A stretch of 64,000 nt of DNA from Diphasiastrum complanatum. Lineage: Eukaryota > Streptophyta > Lycopodiopsida > Lycopodiales > Lycopodiaceae. The stretch lies in contig CM055102.1 of the NCBI GenBank assembly GCA_029204225.1, positions 5,724,287 through 5,788,286 on the forward strand, in the 5' to 3' direction. This document shows, in pieces, positions 36,746 through 46,155 of this stretch. A model generated the notes under the pieces. The model did no database searches. It saw nothing but the letters and a program-made list of their open reading frames with translations, and was not told where the DNA came from. Both the position numbers and the translations under genes were made by a program. Every line of letters begins with the position of its first letter. Within the stretch, counting starts at the first letter, position 1.

Positions 36746-37351
36746 ATGACAACAATGGGGAGCCTTCATGAATCCGTTCTACCGGAGTCAAGGAAGTTAG
36801 ATGGATCTAACTACAGCTTGTGGAAGTTCAAACTTCAGAATATACTTGAGGACAGAGATTATTGGGAAATTGTCACGAGACAAGAGGTGATGGCTCACAG
36901 TCTCAATGATCAAGATAGAAGGATGTTTGAGAAGCGGGTGCAACGTGCACACCATATTATCAATTTATCCGTGAAGGATAAGGTTATTTCTCTAATCAGG
37001 AATGCAATCGGTCCTAAGGATGAATGGGATTTTCTTCGGAATACATATGAAACGGTAGGTAAGTCTCGAGCATTGTTCTTAAATGATAAACTTCATACCT
37101 TGAAACAGGAATCAGAAAAATCCATTACGGATTTGATTACTAGGGTGAAGGATCTAAGAGATCAGTTGTCTTCTATAGGGGAAATTGTACTTGACAATAC
37201 TCTTGTACAAATTGTTTTGAATAGTTTACCATTTCAATATCAGAACTTTGTTATGACACTGAGTTTGAGGGAGAGATCGCCGACATTTGACGAGCTGAAT
37301 GGTTTGCTACTTCAAGAAGAGTTACGAAGACAAAACTTGATGTCTAGGTAA
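36746..37351 (+). CDS. Copia E2 Gag (UBN2-type capsid domain)
   Basis: Starts MTTMGSLHESVLPESRKLDG, with the copia capsid signature LDGSNYSLWKFKLQNILED near residue 20 and the helical core with AKSRALFLNDKLHTLK- and LNSLPFQYQNFV-like segments. It ends LLLQEELRRQNLMSR and a TAA-type stop. The frame continues in meaning beyond the stop (37352-37480, Lys-rich linker), so the stop probably truncates a longer Gag. The protein packages element RNA into virus-like particles. It is the only largely intact protein left in E2; protease, integrase, RT and RNase H are deleted. Confidence 0.88.
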   Translation: MTTMGSLHESVLPESRKLDGSNYSLWKFKLQNILEDRDYWEIVTRQEVMAHSLNDQDRRMFEKRVQRAHHIINLSVKDKVISLIRNAIGPKDEWDFLRNTYETVGKSRALFLNDKLHTLKQESEKSITDLITRVKDLRDQLSSIGEIVLDNTLVQIVLNSLPFQYQNFVMTLSLRERSPTFDELNGLLLQEELRRQNLMSR

Positions 37352-37483
37352 GATTTCAAGGAGCTAAGTTTCTTTACAAAGAATCAAGGTAAGAAGGGCA
37401 AGAACAAAGGAGGTAAAAAGGATCAGAAGTAGGAAAGCAAGGACAATTCGGAAAAAGGAGATAGTTCGAAGTTTAATCCAAAG

Positions 37484-37645
37484 AGAAATGGGAATTGTAA
37501 CTTTTGTGATAAATATGGTCATTTTGCGTTTGAGTGCAGGAAAAAGAAGGCAATCCAGGACAACAAGAAGCAGTCAGGCAACTTCATTGAAGACGAAGAC
37601 AAAAGTGAAGCTGTGGGATGCTATGAGTTATTCTCAGCTTCAACA
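37484..37645 (+). pseudogene. Copia E2 zinc knuckle remnant
   Basis: NCNFCDKYGHFAFECRKKK is a CX2CX4HX4C-type nucleocapsid knuckle, in a different frame from the upstream Gag. It then runs straight into sequence equivalent to E1 about 29720 (EETHYAFLASVLDSEDPLF), showing a large internal deletion. Confidence 0.85.
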
Positions 37646-37835
37646 TCTGACAAGGTCAAGTGGACACTATCATGAAGATGGTGAAGAAACGCATTATGCG
37701 TTTCTGGCTTCAGTGTTGGATTCAGAGGATCCTTTATTTTACAAAACCAAGTTTAGGCTTAATGGTTATATTGAGCCAGATTAGTAACCAAAGGACTTGG
37801 TTGTGATTGATAATTGATTATCCATTAAGGGGGAG
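37646..37835 (+). pseudogene. Copia E2 residual pol pieces and polypurine tract
   Basis: About 100 bp match E1 29735-29800. They then join at KTKF to a short unrelated stretch, and to the E1-like 3' end (GGACTTGGTTGTGATTGATA, CCATTAAGGGGGAG). So at least two deletions removed protease, integrase, RT and RNase H. Confidence 0.85.
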
Positions 37836-37866
37836 TGTTAGGAATTAATGGTTGATTAATTCATTC
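37836..37866 (+). mobile_element. Copia E2 3' LTR, truncated to ~31 bp
   Basis: TGTTAGGAATTAATGGTTGA and about ten more bases match the 5' LTR start; the sequence then changes abruptly to the minus-strand LINE L5. Confidence 0.88.
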
Positions 37867-39190
37867 GGTGTGACCATGTTATCAAATAGGTGACACTTAC
37901 TCGGAGCGTCAAGTATGTATCGTCTAAAGCAGAACCTCTCGAGCTGGACCAAAGATGCGTGCCCCTTTCCAAATCTAGGAAGAGTGGCTTGTCTCATGCT
38001 AAAGACTGGACCAGTGATGAGGACTCCCAAATATGTATATGAGGAGACAGCCTCCAAAGGCTGACCGTCCCATAGAAGCTCCTAATGCTGAATGAATGCC
38101 CAAGATGTGTTGAAGACCATAACTTTGGTTCACTGACAATCCCCAGGGTGAGCAAAAGGAGCATAATATGTCTAGATGTCTTTGTAACCCCTCTGGAACA
38201 TGACAAGAGAACAACATCGTCAACATAGAGAAGAATCGAAATCAATAGGTCACATAGAGTACATCCCTCACCTCCATCCTGAATAATCATCCGCTCCAAC
38301 TCGTCAATATAAAGTCCAAACAAGGTAGGGGATAGTGACCATCCCTACTTCACTCCAATGTGTTGTACACATGCAATGATACACCCTCATCAAATCAAAA
38401 ACAATCTTTCACTCTTTCATATAGACCCATAATCACCAAGACTGTGTCTAAATGCAAGCCAAGCTCCTGTAATCTCTGGATAAGTAAGTGTCTCGGAATA
38501 GAGTCAAAGGCCTTACAGAAATCAACAAAACAACAATATACTCGCTCTCGTTGGGACCTAGCCTCCTCAATAATAAATCTCAAAGTGAATATATGATCCG
38601 ATGTGGACTAGTGCAATTGGAAACCTGCCTAGCCAATTCATGTAAGCATCTGCTCTGGGCTTCATTACTGACTGTCGTCTGAAGAACTATGCCATATATT
38701 CTTGCCATAATATGGCCAATCATGAAAGTATGGTAGTTTTCGGGACTCACACGGTCACCCCCCTTGTGGATGGGATCTATGACATCGGTGCACCAGGCAG
38801 TAGGAAGCCCTAAATGATAGCTTGATTAAAAAAGTCAGAAAGAATGGGGGAGAGTATGTCTTTTGCATGGATAAGAAGTTCTATTTCGAGGTCTTCTATA
38901 TCCCTTGCACGTTGATTATTGAGGTGTTTAATGGAGTCAGATATCATGTTAGGGGTGAAACGATTGAAGCATGAAGGACGGGGTGAAATGATGATGGGCG
39001 AGGTGGTGTCATTACTATAAAAAGACTTAGCATATTTTGGCTAGGTATATAAACCAGCCAAAGTGGGAGAACAAGCGTGAGGGATGAATTCATGCCAAGA
39101 GGCCCTCAAAGAAGAACTAACGAGAAGGTTGATAAGTCGCCTCCCTTCATTAATCTCATAGGCCTACTTTTTATGATGTAGTGCATTTCG
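37867..39190 (-). pseudogene. LINE L5 reverse transcriptase fragment
   Basis: Minus strand, 5' to 3': the linker (GRRLINLLVSSSLRASWHEF, ISPRPSCFNRF), RT finger region (IDPIHKGGDRVSPENYHTF), ERVYCCFVDFCKAFDSIPRH (motif A), MFGLYIDELERMI after motif B, SILLYVDDVVLLS (motif C) and SYTYLGVLITGP with GKGHASLVQLERFCF. It is the same family as L1-L4. The endonuclease is absent and several frameshifts occur. Its 3' end abuts the truncated LTR of E2 at about 37866. Confidence 0.88.
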
Positions 39191-39925
39191 ATATATAGGT
39201 GATAGGTCGGAAGATGCCATATTCGCTTTTACAAGTAGAGGTGAGGAAGTCCTCCAAATCCAAGGTAGAGCCTCCAAATGTCCTCCAAGCAACCTGCAAG
39301 CTTCAAGATGCTTCCCAACTCCAAGCTAGGATGCCTCCACCTGCAAGTAAGGATCTGCAAGCCTCCAAGGATCTCTCCTCCACCTGTGTCCCTACTCTTT
39401 AAACACAAAGATAGATAATAAGCTGGCCTCAAGTATTCACCACCCAACCATAGCTAGATCCAAGCTCCAAGCAAGACCTATCTAGCACCCCCTTGCTAAC
39501 CATAAACAAATCACAAGCATACCACAACACTCCATAGCATACTCAAGATCCAAACCCTACTTACGTCTCATACCATAAGCAAGATCCAAACCTCAAGCAT
39601 ACTACCACAAGAAAGCACTCTACACACTAGTAGCAACACTAGAGCATAAGCCAAGCAAACAAGAGAGATCTCTCCTCCACAATGGGCGCCCTACTACCCT
39701 CATATAGATGGCCCATGGACCCCCCAATGCACTATGGAGTTCCATGCTCATCCAATGAGAGAGAGAGAAGCCTAGGGGAGTTAAAGAATCTCCAAGAGCC
39801 TCCATAGGCTTTTGGAATGTCAAGAGACTCCTTCCATAACCTATGACTCTTTGAATGCCTTTCTTGTGGGAGTTGGGGACTCAATGGACACTTTAGAAGG
39901 GCGCCCTCCTACTAGGTCCCATTGC
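39191..39925. other. Unassigned sequence between LINE L5 and gypsy A1
   Basis: No protein domain recognised. Low-complexity words CTCCAAG and CAAGCTCC recur on the plus strand at 39255-39480. It could include an unrecognised LTR, but I found no matching partner. Confidence 0.4.
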
Positions 39926-40452
39926 CCAAAGCCAGTCGGTCGGATTGGGAGTTCAAGTTACATGCCGCTTTATGGGCGTATCGAATAGCATCCAAAAAGG
40001 CCACTGGCACGACGCCATTCCAACTCACGTATGGACAAGAGGTCGTGATGCTTGTAGAATTCTATGTCCCATCCTTACGGGTAGCCTACGATTTGAAACT
40101 AGACGAAAGTCAGATCCTTGCCCATAGGCTATTCCACCTCCATAAGCTTTGCGAAACAAGAGTCATTAGTGTGCACGCACAACAAGTGCCCAAAAGACGT
40201 CAACAAGATTGGCATGACTGCCATATTAAGTTGAAGGAATTTAAAGAAGGAGATAGAGTCCTTCTCTATCAAACGAAAGTACATAAGGGCAAACTTAAGT
40301 TTACTGGCCAAGGTCCCTATATCATTGATCAGATCTTTGCTTCGGGCTACGCTAAACTTAAAACCCTCGAAGGCATCCCACTGGACACGGTAGTGAACGG
40401 GAGTAGATTACGGCGATATCATGAGCCCTGCTATTCCTCAGACATGTATTGA
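39926..40452 (+). pseudogene. Gypsy A1 integrase C-terminal part
   Basis: Opens inside the integrase at KASRSDWEFKLHAALWAYR, with GTTPFQLTYGQE, then VEFYVPSLRVAYDLKLDESQ and LAHRLFHLHKLCETR. The C-terminal module follows (FKEGDRVLLYQTKVHKGKLK, GPYIIDQIFASGYAKL), ending VNGSRLRRYHEPCYSSDMY with a stop. There is no chromodomain. Its first 120 bp repeat the end of A2 (46032-46153). The catalytic D, D and E are upstream and missing. It keeps the C-terminal 100 residues that copy B has lost. Confidence 0.88.
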
Positions 40453-40842
40453 TTGATTGTGTGTTATGTGTATGTGCATGCATGTCTGTAATTTCTGTCG
40501 TTTTGTGTTAATGTTCATTTTTTTTTTATTCATTTTTTACACCCTTTTCCGTTGAATTGCCTGCATGTTTAGGTCCGAATTCTCGCAAATCTACCTCACT
40601 TCTATCACTATTGTATAGGTTTCAGGTAACAGCATGCATGACCAGTGACAATCATGTCCCAAAACAGTAATTATCTTCGGGGTTGGAGCTAACATCACTT
40701 ATTCTTGCAATCAATTGCGAGGAACTTATCTTTCTCTCAAAAAAAAAAAAAAAAAAAAAAAAAGAGACCACTCACATAAGCTATCAGGCGGCATATTATC
40801 TATATTGTGGAGTCCTAGAACTAAGCAAAGTGCTTGATCAGA
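40453..40842 (+). other. Gypsy A1 spacer between integrase and downstream ORF
   Basis: Non-coding, with an A-run of about 24 at 40740-40763. Its last 40 bases (GTGGAGTCCTAGAACTAAGC onward to the ATG at 40843) are nearly identical to the corresponding spacer of copy B (52056-52015, minus). Confidence 0.8.
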
Positions 40843-41744
40843 CATGAAACCTAGCAGGTACACTCAAGAAATTCACTTGGTCTCATTTACTGATTTTTCT
40901 CAAAAGCTAGCAGCAGCTCGTCCTTTCTTGGAGTGGCTAAACTTTGACAACACGACTTATCTCCGGTGTGCAACATGAATGCCTGGTGCGTGCGGCTTAT
41001 TCTACATTTGATGACGAGCTCCAGACATTCAGGATTCCTAGACGCAACGACGAAGATTCAATTTCTATCTCACCACATATCCTAAGCCACTTGGGGTTCC
41101 CGAATGAAGGAGAGCCTATGCACGGCAGAGGGCCATCTTTTGATAGGAATTACTTGACGCATCTTTGTATGAAAGACGGTGACACCTCCATCTATAACAA
41201 TGACGATTACGCTGTCAAACTCATCTCGGATCCAGGACTTAGGGCAACAGCGGACCTTCTTGTATTACTCACTGAGGTACAATCGTCAAGAATTGACAGG
41301 ATTCCGAGCAGCACTTTATTCGCCCTATCATTTGGCTTGGAGGAACCTGTTACCCGTCACTTCACGTGGGTAGAAAAGATAAGTATCAAATTATGTGCAG
41401 CGCTCAAAGCAAGAAAACCTCTCACAAAGTGCGGATATCTCCTGCATATGCTCGTAAGCAAACATTGCTTGGGTGACTTCCCTAGCATTCTCGATCGAGT
41501 GCAAGAGAAATATCCAAACGTGCCACATACCACCTCGACACGAGCTCAGCACCCCAAGAGGATAAAAGGGAGAGAGGCAAAGGCAACAAGCAAGCCAGCA
41601 CCCAAACGGCGCCACATCACTAGCAGAAACACACTAGTGTCACTCACACGAGGCACAGAAGCAGAGTTAAGAGTCACAGCGGTTAAAAGAGCACGCCCAC
41701 AGCCAGCACACAAGAGAACATTCAGAGGGCCACACACAAGGTAA
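40843..41744 (+). pseudogene. Gypsy A1 downstream ORF, resembling plant-transposon 3' ORF proteins
   Basis: The ATG at 40843 opens MKPSRYTQEIHLVSFTDFSQ and LAAARPFLEWLNFDNTTYLR, then stops. In the next frame an open run from 40941 continues HECLVRAAYSTFDDELQTFR, ISISPHILSHLGFPNEGEPM, VTRHFTWVEKISIKLCAAL and GYLLHMLVSKHCLGDFPSIL, ending in a Lys/Arg-rich tail. The pattern (LVR.AYS.., I.ISP..L...LGFP.EGE, later a helical block with LLHMLV) resembles the 'putative plant transposon protein' domain found downstream of pol in some gypsy elements. That is a similarity I judge by eye. One frameshift breaks it. Function unknown. Confidence 0.6.
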
Positions 41745-41807
41745 GACTCATCCAGTAGCAACAAACAACACTTGTGCGAATCCACCAGCCAAGGGCATGG
41801 AAATATC

Positions 41808-42196
41808 AACGTAACTGAGAAAATGGCCATCAAACTTTTTTTAGTTGGTTTACCCAAGGCCATTAGGAGAGAATTGAAACCCGCAGACTCATACGAGCGA
41901 TTGAAAGACGTGATGGATGACGCCATCCGTGAAGAAGATGAAGGGTTTGACGACGACCATGACTTTTGCGACAAGAGGGGAAAGGGGCTAGTTAAGCAGG
42001 AGACTTCCCACGTGGAAGGATTGTCCTCATCTAGTGAGGTTGATATCCTTCACCACCTTAAGGGTTGGCAAAAAGCACAACAAGCTCAGATGGAGAAGCT
42101 AACCTCAGAATTCCAAAAGGTATTGAAGGATGTCGCTAAAAAAACTTTTCCAGTCCGTGAGAATGTGTGGTGTCCTATTTATTCTCAAAACCACAC
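41808..42196 (+). pseudogene. Gypsy A2 Gag, C-terminal half
   Basis: Homology to copy B gag starts at VTEKMAIKLFLVGLPKAIRR and runs through YERLKDVMDDAIREEDEGFD, LSSSSEVDILHHLKGWQKAQ and FQKVLKDVAKKTFPVRENVW to CPIYSQNHT. The N-terminal capsid half is missing. At 42197 a deletion relative to B (about 400 bp) removes the Pro/Tyr-rich linker, joining straight to the zinc knuckles in another frame. Confidence 0.88.
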
Positions 42197-42673
42197 CGTG
42201 GCTGTTTTGTGTGTGCGGGACGACATCCTAGCATTCGTTGCCCTGATAAATTACAATATCCACCTCTTTGTGAAAATTGTGGCATAGAGCACCATATCAA
42301 AGACTGTCCAAAGCGACCTAGTCCTGCAGCTCTTGTTAACTCTATCCAAGTAGAGACAATCCCAATCAGAGTCATGACTCGAGCCCAACACCTGCAGGCC
42401 AGCGAAGCTGCAACAAAACGAACCAATAATCTTCCGCCCTCTCCGTCCAGTGGCAGAACCACACCAATTATCTATCCTAACCCCAACGAGGAGATCCATT
42501 TGAGAGATAAACATCAAAAGCTCATCCATGAAGCTAATAATGAGGAGGCTATAGTCACACCTAGGGATCAAACCCCAGATAACCCAACCGTTGCTTCAAG
42601 CAAACGTTACCCTTCCATTTGGAGTACTCTGGAAGTACACCGGAAAATGGCGGAAAGAGTTATGCTCAATTGA
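42197..42673 (+). pseudogene. Gypsy A2 nucleocapsid zinc knuckles
   Basis: CFVCAGRHPSIRC and CENCGIEHHIKDC are two knuckles with CX2CX3HX4C spacing, one residue shorter than the retroviral CX2CX4HX4C. A variable linker follows (RVMTRAQHLQASEAATKRT, LPPSPSSGRTTPIIYPNP). The frame ends at 42673, where B continues in frame into the protease; a deletion near 42590 explains the break. Confidence 0.85.
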
Positions 42674-43394
42674 AGATAACATTTCATCACCAGACCTCCC
42701 TAAGGTGCCCCTGCATTTGACTTATCCTGCAAGCGACAAGGGAAATATACGCATTCTTACAACTTACGGACATTCCCGCGTTGTCTTGGCAGTATTAGAT
42801 GGCGGATCGGGAGTCAACATAATATCAACATCCCTGATGAAGGAGTGGGGTCTTCAAGCTTCCATGAAACGACCGAACTGTCAACTTCGAATGGCAGATC
42901 AAAGTGTGGTAAAACCATTAGGCCTAATACCAGACATAAGGCTGAAACTAGGAGGTTTGAGCTTCACGCTAGATTTGGTAGTACTCGATATCCCTAGCAA
43001 CGCCTATTCCTATGAATTGCTCCTAGGAAGGCCATGGCTCTCTAACGCACGCGTAGTGCACGATTGGAATAGAGAGCGCGTTACATTTGGCAATCGAGAA
43101 ACACCAGTCACAATTGACTCTGTTGGTAAGATCAAACCCGCACGAATCACCGACTACGGATCCTCTACCACAGAGACCATTCTTGAAAATTACCGTGACA
43201 TCGAAGAGAAGGGCCACTATACCAAGGCTACGGATATCATCAACTGGAGCCACAACTTGGCAACAATCGATTGTGTCAATGCGGAACATTGCGAACTCGA
43301 TACACATCACACTGATAGCGATGAATCTACTGTTGAACCAACTGATTTGGATACTCATATTTTCAACACCGGTATACGAATGGGAGATACATGA
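42591..43394 (+). CDS. Gypsy A2 aspartic protease
   Basis: LQANVTLPFGVLWKYTGKWR, then the protease with RVVLAVLDGGSGVNIISTSL (active site D-G-G), LRMADQSVVKPLGLIPDI, LDLVVLDIPSNAYSYELLLG and RPWLSNARVVHDW. This retropepsin fold cleaves the polyprotein. The ORF ends FNTGIRMGDT at 43394 and overlaps the next pol frame by about 300 bp, as in copy B. The Gag-side joint is broken in A2. Confidence 0.88.
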   Translation: MLQANVTLPFGVLWKYTGKWRKELCSIEDNISSPDLPKVPLHLTYPASDKGNIRILTTYGHSRVVLAVLDGGSGVNIISTSLMKEWGLQASMKRPNCQLRMADQSVVKPLGLIPDIRLKLGGLSFTLDLVVLDIPSNAYSYELLLGRPWLSNARVVHDWNRERVTFGNRETPVTIDSVGKIKPARITDYGSSTTETILENYRDIEEKGHYTKATDIINWSHNLATIDCVNAEHCELDTHHTDSDESTVEPTDLDTHIFNTGIRMGDT

Positions 43395-43541
43395 TAATGA
43401 AAATATCTACGCGATAGATGACGCAATCTTAACCGAAGTCCCTCAAGCGTCCAAGCCACACAAAAACACCGTTCACAGGGTGCATGCGAAACCAACTAGG
43501 AAGGAAGCTATCCGCGAGAAAATGAAAAAAAGATTATAGAG
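43087..43541 (+). pseudogene. Gypsy A2 linker frame between protease and RT
   Basis: The meaningful part is the end, PVYEWEIHDNENIYAIDDAI, LTEVPQASKPHKN and HRVHAKPTRKEAIREKMKK, which copy B reads in one frame into RT. In A2 it stops at 43539, just before the RT ORF. The upstream overlap with the protease frame is probably not used as coding. Confidence 0.6.
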
Positions 43542-44540
43542 GTGGAGTCCCCTCGCGATCTCACGATAGCTCGAGAAACCCCGGGTGAAGCACAATCATC
43601 TAGGTCCACAAGTCACACAGCTAGAACCCCTAAGGATCCACCTAAAGCCAGGACTAAGAAGCCCTACGCCCCTGATAAAATTGATGTGCCCAACCATTTC
43701 AAGGACTGCACCATTGAAGATGTAACTATCCACCTGCCTCAAGCTCAACGGGAGCCAAAGGGAAATGAGCCTGGCCCCGCTCAAACCATAAAGTTAAATC
43801 TTCAAGAGCCTGATGAGACAGAGGAGAAGTTTGTCCATATTGGAGCACACCTCAACACCGAACAACGTCTGGCCTTAGAGAAACTCCTTAGAAAATATCA
43901 TCATAACTTTGCATGGAACTACAAAGACATGAAGGGGGTAGATCCCTCGGTTGCCGTGCATAGAATCCCATTAAAGACGGATGCTAAACCCCATGCCAGT
44001 AGACCTTATCGTTGTAATCCGATCTACAGAGCACACATCAAAGAAGAACTCCAAAAGCTTTTGGAGGCAGGTTTCATCTACGAGGTGGAACATACAGATT
44101 GGGTATCACCTATTGTTGTGGTCCCAAAGAAGAATGGGAAGCTTCGTATCTGTGTCGACTATCGTAAATTAAACGCTTCCACAGAAAGAGACCATTTTCT
44201 AGTCCCGTATGGCAAATCCATATTGGAAAACCTAGCTGGGGATGAAGTTTACTCCTTCCTGGATGGCTTCAGTGGATACAACTTCGTTGTTATCTCTGAA
44301 GAAGACCAACCCAAAACGGCTTTTGCTACGGAATGGGGTATCTTCTACTGGCGCGTTATGCCCTTTGGATTGTGTAATGCGCCATGTACCTTCCAACGTG
44401 TCATGCAAGCAGCATTTTATGATCTCATCGGTGACAACCTTGAGATCTATCTTGATGACCTTGGGGTGCACTCGGAAGAATCCACGCACCTGGCCGTACT
44501 TGAACGTATTTTCATACAATGCCAGAGGTATGGTATTTTT
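43542..44540 (+). CDS. Gypsy A2 reverse transcriptase
   Basis: KFVHIGAHLNTEQRLALEKL, the NFAWNYKDMKGVDPSV tether, then RT: HRIPLKTDAKPHASRPYRCN, WVSPIVVVPKKNGKLRICVD, YSFLDGFSGYN (motif A Asp), TAFATEWGIFYWRVMPFGLC, NAPCTFQRVMQ (motif B) and IYLDDLGVHS (motif C, two Asp). It belongs to a non-chromovirus gypsy clade (OTA/Tat-Athila-like by overall pattern). After RYGIF the frame shifts by -1 into RNase H. The same shift and apparent small deletion of the thumb start occur in copy B. Confidence 0.9.
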
Positions 44541-45517
44541 GGGTCACCCACGGCATCGTACTTGGTCACATTGTATCGTGCAATGGGATTGCCACCGACC
44601 CAGAGAAGATCAAAGTCATCGTTGAGAGGCCAGAACCTAAAACGGTCCGAGACGCTTATTGTTTTATAGGTCACGCTAATCACTATCGTTGCCATATTCG
44701 CGATTTTGCTAGTAAAGCACGATGGATATACAGAGTGACCGTAAATCCTAAGTGGACGGATGAACAAAAAAAGGCCTTCCAAGAACTCAAACACGCCTTG
44801 ACAACAGCTCCTATCTTGCGAGCTCCAGATTACACGAAGGAGTTTCACGTGCACACTGATGCATCGAAGTTTGCCATCGGTGCAGTGCTAACTCAACCAG
44901 GAGAGTACAAGAAGGACTATCCAATTCGTTTCCTTAGTAGGCAATTAACATCTACGGAGATGAACTACACCACAACCGAGAGGGAAGCATTAGCGATGAT
45001 TTATGCCATCCAGAAGTTTCGACATTATCTTCTAGGTAAATCCTTTGTATTTTTCACAGATCATCAAGCGTTACTTTACCTAGTGAACAAAACTTGCACA
45101 ACAGGTAGAATCACACGTTGGTTGCTATTACTACAAGAATTCGAATTTCGTATTGTTGTGCGCAAAGGATCGCAACATTTTGTCGCTGATCATCTATCCA
45201 GAATACCGAGTGATGAGAAACCAACGGAGGACATCAATGATGACCTACCCGATGCAATACTTTTTCAAGTTGACAGTACCCCCATGTGGGCCAAAGACAT
45301 CACAGAGTTTTTAACGACGGGGGTGCTAGATCCGACGTTGTCGAAACCGGCCCAACATGCACTTATCTACAAGGTGGCACCCTATACACTTATAGCGGGG
45401 CAACTTCATAGAAAGGGTGCGGACGGTGTGATTAGACGATGTTTGACTGAGGGCGAGATTATTCCCATCATATCCTTGCTACACGAAGGAGTTGGTGGTG
45501 GACACTTTGCCTCATAA
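44519..45517 (+). CDS. Gypsy A2 RT thumb, RNase H and start of integrase
   Basis: HGIVLGHIVSCNGIATDPEK and FIGHANHYRCHIRDFASKAR (RT connection) lead to RNase H: EFHVHTDASKFAIGAVLTQP (Asp), TTEREALAMIYAIQKFRHYL (Glu), FFTDHQALLYLVN (Asp), VADHLSRIPSDE. It ends in the integrase zinc-binding region HEGVGGGHFAS with a TAA. The frame is -1 relative to RT. RNase H motifs are complete. The same TAA is present in copy B. Confidence 0.9.
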   Translation: MPEVWYFWVTHGIVLGHIVSCNGIATDPEKIKVIVERPEPKTVRDAYCFIGHANHYRCHIRDFASKARWIYRVTVNPKWTDEQKKAFQELKHALTTAPILRAPDYTKEFHVHTDASKFAIGAVLTQPGEYKKDYPIRFLSRQLTSTEMNYTTTEREALAMIYAIQKFRHYLLGKSFVFFTDHQALLYLVNKTCTTGRITRWLLLLQEFEFRIVVRKGSQHFVADHLSRIPSDEKPTEDINDDLPDAILFQVDSTPMWAKDITEFLTTGVLDPTLSKPAQHALIYKVAPYTLIAGQLHRKGADGVIRRCLTEGEIIPIISLLHEGVGGGHFAS

Positions 45518-46155
45518 AACACAACTAGGAAGATCTTACTAGTTGGGTATTGGTGGCCTTCGCTATTTAAGGACACTCATAACTTTGTAAAGGCTTGTGA
45601 TGTGTGCCAAAGAGCCAAAAGGCCACAATTTTCAGATTATATGCCTTTAACCCCCATCTTATCTAAACAAGCATTTTTTAAATGGGGAATAGGTTATGTA
45701 GGACCAATCAGTCCCGCCGCGCGTTTCACACATGCAAGATATATTATCGTGGCGACAGATTATTGCACGAAGTGGGCAGAGGCTCGGGCGGTAAAGAACG
45801 CAGATGCCAAAACCATTGCTCGTTTCCTTTATGAGCAAATCATTGTACGATTTGGTTGCCCACTCGAAATCGTCAGCGATAGGGGTACACACTTTTTTAA
45901 CACAGTAATTGAACACTTGTTGTCGACCTTCCTAGTTGTTCATCACAAAAGTGCCCCATATTACCAAAGATGTAACGGGCAGGCTGAGTCCACAAATAAG
46001 GTCCTATGCGAAATCCTCATGAAGACGGTGGAAGCCAGTCGGTCGAATTGGGAGTTCAAGTTACATGCCGCTTTATGGGCGTATCGAACAACACCCAAAA
46101 AGGCCACTGGCACGACACCATTCCAACTCACGTATGGAGAAGAGGCCGTGATGCC
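45518..46155 (+). pseudogene. Gypsy A2 integrase core, 3'-truncated
   Basis: After the TAA the same product continues: THNFVKACDVCQRAKR (second half of the HHCC zinc finger), WGIGYVGPISPAARFTHARY, IIVATDYCTKWAEA (Asp), IVRFGCPLEIVSDRGTHFFN (Asp), then NGQAESTNKVLCEIL (Glu) and TTPFQLTYGEEAVMP. All three catalytic residues are present. The element stops at 46155, where unrelated GC-rich sequence starts, so the C-terminal module and 3' LTR are lost. Confidence 0.88.

Noticed and set aside
1-39925. GGGCGCCC words at several places (about 68, 31586, 35867, 39684, 39896) as a regulatory motif
   Set aside because: Two of them are homologous positions of the E1 and E2 LTRs and the others have unrelated contexts; eight-base palindromes may recur by chance.
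44447-44854. A 135-codon minus ORF in A2 with a near-identical partner at 53435-53842 (plus) in B
   Set aside because: Both are antisense shadows of the conserved RT/RNase H region. Their similarity follows from the homology of A2 and B, not from coding of their own.
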